Of a stretch of DNA of 35,911 nucleotides, positions 33,478 through 35,911 are shown piece by piece; the first letter of the stretch is position 1; the number at the start of each line of letters is the position of its first letter. The stretch spans positions 1 through 35,911 of the forward strand of contig NZ_NRRU01000056.1 in the NCBI RefSeq assembly GCF_016583785.1, in the 5' to 3' direction. Below the pieces are notes generated by a model. The model had not been told where the DNA came from, did not search any database, and worked only from the letters and a program-made list of their open reading frames with translations. The stretch comes from Rubrivivax gelatinosus. GTDB taxonomy: Bacteria; Pseudomonadota; Gammaproteobacteria; Burkholderiales; Burkholderiaceae_C. The position numbers and the translations under genes were made by a program.

Positions 33478-34593
33478 ATGGGCGAAAGCGTCATTCCGTT
33501 AGCCGACCTGCGGGTCTCGGCCATACCGCTGGCGGTGCCGGCCACCCCGGCGGCGCCCGCCGGCAGGCTCGTCGACCGGCTCGGCCGGCCGCTGCGTGAC
33601 CTGAGGATCTCGGTCACCGACCGCTGCAACTTCCGCTGCGGCTACTGCATGCCGCGCGAGGTCTTCGACACGCGCTACCGCTTCCTGCCGCACGACGCGC
33701 TGCTGAGCTTCGAGGAAATCACGCGTGTCGCCCGGCTGTTCCTGGCCCACGGCGTGCGCAAGATCCGGCTCACCGGCGGCGAGCCGCTGCTGCGCAAGCA
33801 ACTGCCGGTGCTCGTCGAACAGCTCTCGGCGCTGCGCACCGTCGACGGCAGCAAACCCGAGCTGACGCTGACGACCAACGGCACCCTGCTGCCGCGGCTG
33901 GCCCGGCCGCTGCGAGACGCCGGCCTGGACCGCATCACCGTCAGCCTGGACGCGCTCGACGATGCGGTGTTCCGGCGCATGAACGACGTCGACCAGCCGG
34001 TGGCCGAGGTGCTGCGCGGCATCGACGCCGCGCTCGAAGCCGGCCTGGCCCCGGTCAAGCTGAACATGGTCGTGCGCCGCGGCCTGAACGACCACGAGGT
34101 CCTGCCGCTTGCGCGCCATGTGCGCGACACCTGGGGCGCGGCGGTGCGGCTGCGGTTCATCGAATACATGGACGTTGGCAGCAGCAACGGCTGGCGGCTG
34201 GACGAGGTTCTGCCGTCGGCGCAGGTGCGCGCGCGGCTGGACCAGGCTTTCGGCCTCGAACGCGTGCCGCCGGCCTCGCCCGACGAGACCGCCGAGCGCT
34301 GGCGCTACCGCGACGGCCGCGGCGAGATCGGGCTGATCTCGAGCGTCACGCACGCCTTCTGCGGCGACTGCAGCCGCGCCCGCCTGTCGACCGAAGGCAA
34401 GCTTTTCCTGTGCCTGTTCGCGTCGCGCGGCCACGACCTGCGCACGCTGCTGCGCAGCGGCGCCAGCGACGCGCAGATCGCCGGCGCGATCGGCATGGTC
34501 TGGAACGCACGCGACGAGCGCTACTCCGAACTGCGTGGCCGCCAGGCGCCGGCGCCGGAACGCCGCATCGAGATGCACTACATCGGCGGCTGA
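33478..34593 (+). CDS. moaA: GTP 3',8-cyclase MoaA
   Basis: A 371-residue radical SAM enzyme that starts molybdenum cofactor synthesis from GTP. The radical SAM cluster Cys are C50, C54 and C57 in [22 protein letters not shown] and TLTTNGTLL follow. The C-terminal cluster Cys are C295, C298 and C312 in [19 protein letters not shown]. The protein ends in Gly-Gly, as required for GTP cyclisation. The first 30 residues are a low-complexity extension. No ribosome binding site is visible, and a -10-like CACAAT lies six bases before the ATG. The stop overlaps the mobA start by one base. Confidence 0.97.
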   Translation: MGESVIPLADLRVSAIPLAVPATPAAPAGRLVDRLGRPLRDLRISVTDRCNFRCGYCMPREVFDTRYRFLPHDALLSFEEITRVARLFLAHGVRKIRLTGGEPLLRKQLPVLVEQLSALRTVDGSKPELTLTTNGTLLPRLARPLRDAGLDRITVSLDALDDAVFRRMNDVDQPVAEVLRGIDAALEAGLAPVKLNMVVRRGLNDHEVLPLARHVRDTWGAAVRLRFIEYMDVGSSNGWRLDEVLPSAQVRARLDQAFGLERVPPASPDETAERWRYRDGRGEIGLISSVTHAFCGDCSRARLSTEGKLFLCLFASRGHDLRTLLRSGASDAQIAGAIGMVWNARDERYSELRGRQAPAPERRIEMHYIGG

Positions 34594-35171
34594 TGGAGGC
34601 GGCGCTGATCGCCCGCGACGACATCACCGGCCTGGTGCTCGCCGGCGGCCTGGGGCGGCGCATGGGCGGCGCCGACAAAGGCCTGCTCGACTGGCAGGGC
34701 CGGCCGCTGGCGGCGCACGCGCTGGCTCGGCTGGCGCCCCAGGTCGGCACGCTGGCGCTCAGCGCCAACCGCAACAGCGAGGCTTACGCGGCCTTCGGCG
34801 TGCCGGTGCTGGCCGACCCGCTGCCGGGTGCGCTCGGGCCGCTGGCGGGGCTGCTGGCCGGGCTGCACCACGCGCGCACACGCTGGCTCGCCGTCGTGCC
34901 CTGCGACGCGCCGCGTTTTCCCGTCGATCTCGTCGCCCGCCTGGCCGCCGGCCGCGCGGGCGCTGCCGTCGTTTACGCTCGCGCGGCGCGCACGCACCCG
35001 GTCTTCTGCCTCGTCGACACCACGCTGGCCGCAACACTCGAACAGGCGCTGGCCGGCGGCGAGCGCCGCGTCGAAGGCTGGCTGCGCGCGCAAGGCGGCG
35101 TCGCGGTCGACTTCGACGACGAAACCGCCTTCGCCAACTTCAACACTCCGGAGTCCCTGCACGATGACTGA
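34593..35171 (+). CDS. mobA: Molybdenum cofactor guanylyltransferase MobA
   Basis: A 192-residue enzyme that attaches GMP to molybdenum cofactor to give MGD, used by the DMSO-reductase family. The nucleotide-binding motif LVLAGGLGRRMGGADKGLLDWQGRPL (about 15-40) has the Lys seen in the family. ADPLPGALGPLAGLLAGL and VVPCDAPRFPVDLV with the metal-binding Asp follow, and the C-terminus FANFNTPESL is characteristic. Its ATG overlaps the moaA stop (TGATG), and its stop overlaps the following moeA start by eight bases, so translation of the three is coupled. Confidence 0.96.
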   Translation: MEAALIARDDITGLVLAGGLGRRMGGADKGLLDWQGRPLAAHALARLAPQVGTLALSANRNSEAYAAFGVPVLADPLPGALGPLAGLLAGLHHARTRWLAVVPCDAPRFPVDLVARLAAGRAGAAVVYARAARTHPVFCLVDTTLAATLEQALAGGERRVEGWLRAQGGVAVDFDDETAFANFNTPESLHDD

Positions 35172-35911
35172 GGCCACGACGCCGCTCGCCACGATCGCCG
35201 GCGAACTGGCCGGGCACGGCGACGAAGACCTGCCGCTGGCCCTTGCCCAGGCCGCGCTGGCGCGCCTGGCGACGCCGGTTGCCGAGACCGAGAGCGTGCC
35301 GCTGGCTGCTGCCCTGGGCCGGGTGCTGGCCGCCGACCTGGTGTCGCCGCTGGACGTGCCCGCGCACGACAACTCGGCGATGGACGGCTATTCGTTCGCC
35401 GGCACCGCGCTGCGCGGCGACGGCCCGACACAGCTGCCGGTCGCCGGCACGGCACTGGCCGGCCACGGCTTCGACGGCCCGGCACCGGCCCACGCCTGCA
35501 TCCGCATCATGACCGGCGCACCGCTGCCGGCCGGCCACGACAGCGTCGTGCCGCAGGAGCTGGTCAGCGTGCAAAACGGCCTGCTGACGATCCCGGCCGG
35601 TGCCGCGCGCGCCGGCCAGCACAGCCGCCGCCGCGGCGAAGACCTGCGCCGCGGCGGCGTCGCGCTCGCCGCCGGCCGCCGGTTGCGACCGTCCGACCTC
35701 GGGCTGGCCGCGTCGCTGGGCATGCCGACGCTCGATGTCCGCCGGCGCCTGCGCGTCGCCTACTTCAGCACCGGCGACGAGCTGACGCCGCCGGGCGCGC
35801 CGCTGGCGCCGGGCGCGATCTACGACAGCAACCGCACGACGCTGGGCGCGCTGCTGGCGCGGCTGGGCGTCGACGCCGTCGACCTGGGTTCGGTGCGCGA
35901 CGACCCGCAGG
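35164..35911 (+). CDS. moeA: Molybdopterin molybdenumtransferase MoeA, copy 2 (partial, runs off the right edge)
   Basis: The first 249 codons of a second MoeA. They begin MTEATTPLATIAGELAGHGD and continue with the conserved DVPAHDNSAMDGYSF and ACIRIMTGAPLPAGHDSVVPQEL. RRRGEDLRRGGVAL, VAYFSTGDELTPPGAPLAPGAIYDSNRTTL and the beginning of the LGSVRDDP segment follow. It differs clearly from copy 1 (for example VVPQE against IVMQE), so this is an old paralogue and not a recent duplication. The start overlaps mobA. The molybdate-site loops of the second half are outside the window. Confidence 0.95.
   Translation, partial: MTEATTPLATIAGELAGHGDEDLPLALAQAALARLATPVAETESVPLAAALGRVLAADLVSPLDVPAHDNSAMDGYSFAGTALRGDGPTQLPVAGTALAGHGFDGPAPAHACIRIMTGAPLPAGHDSVVPQELVSVQNGLLTIPAGAARAGQHSRRRGEDLRRGGVALAAGRRLRPSDLGLAASLGMPTLDVRRRLRVAYFSTGDELTPPGAPLAPGAIYDSNRTTLGALLARLGVDAVDLGSVRDDPQ

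Overview
The window is chromosomal DNA from a very GC-rich betaproteobacterium. Quinolinate synthase, PrpE, AlaA, the hom-thrC-moeA order and the overall gene content point to Burkholderiales, most likely the Rubrivivax/Leptothrix/Ideonella group. The genus is an inference from gene content, not a database result. Coding density is high, with no insertion sequence, prophage or CRISPR array. I count 34 protein genes (two cut by the window edges), one regulator remnant and one tRNA.

Left part (1-5.3 kb). A thiolase gene and the first codons of a following gene lie on the minus strand. Next is a lower-GC islet with a lipocalin-like gene, a perfect 7-2-7 inverted repeat on its -10 box, and a small ORF that looks like the C-terminal half of a TetR regulator. 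tRNA-Pro(UGG), an unknown protein, an RraA-like protein and an Lrp/AsnC regulator follow. The regulator diverges from an EamA exporter across a perfect 12-bp palindrome.

Middle (5.3-19.4 kb). An AraC regulator diverges from an MFS transporter and a thiamine-diphosphate enzyme. NAD synthesis follows: nadA and nadC overlap on the plus strand and nadB converges from the other side. Between them sit a ComFB-like gene behind a near-consensus sigma-28 promoter and a chemoreceptor whose dCache domain carries the amino-acid-binding pattern. A protein with a possible roadblock domain converges on clpB, which has a sigma-32 promoter.

Right part (19.4-35.9 kb). alaA, hom, thrC, moeA, moaD, moaE and a flavin reductase form one tightly packed minus-strand run, mostly with overlapping stop and start codons. 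A plus-strand group (Mth938-like protein, Bcp peroxiredoxin, PIN-PhoH) converges on a putative Tat-exported minimal ATP-dependent DNA ligase. acuI-prpE handles acryloyl-CoA and propionate. After a divergent NlpC/P60 hydrolase comes a second molybdenum cofactor run, moaA-mobA-moeA, cut by the window end.

The most unusual signal is a modular intergenic repeat at 3' gene ends, near 16.6, 28.65 and 29.68 kb. A core hairpin with a TGAAAT or TGGAAT loop is flanked by two hairpins, usually with TTCC loops. The core stem shows compensatory base changes between copies, and the repeat ends supply TGA stop codons of neighbouring genes. The other two convergent gene pairs each end in a palindrome containing both stop codons. 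All four convergent junctions of protein genes are therefore symmetric hairpins without T-tracts.
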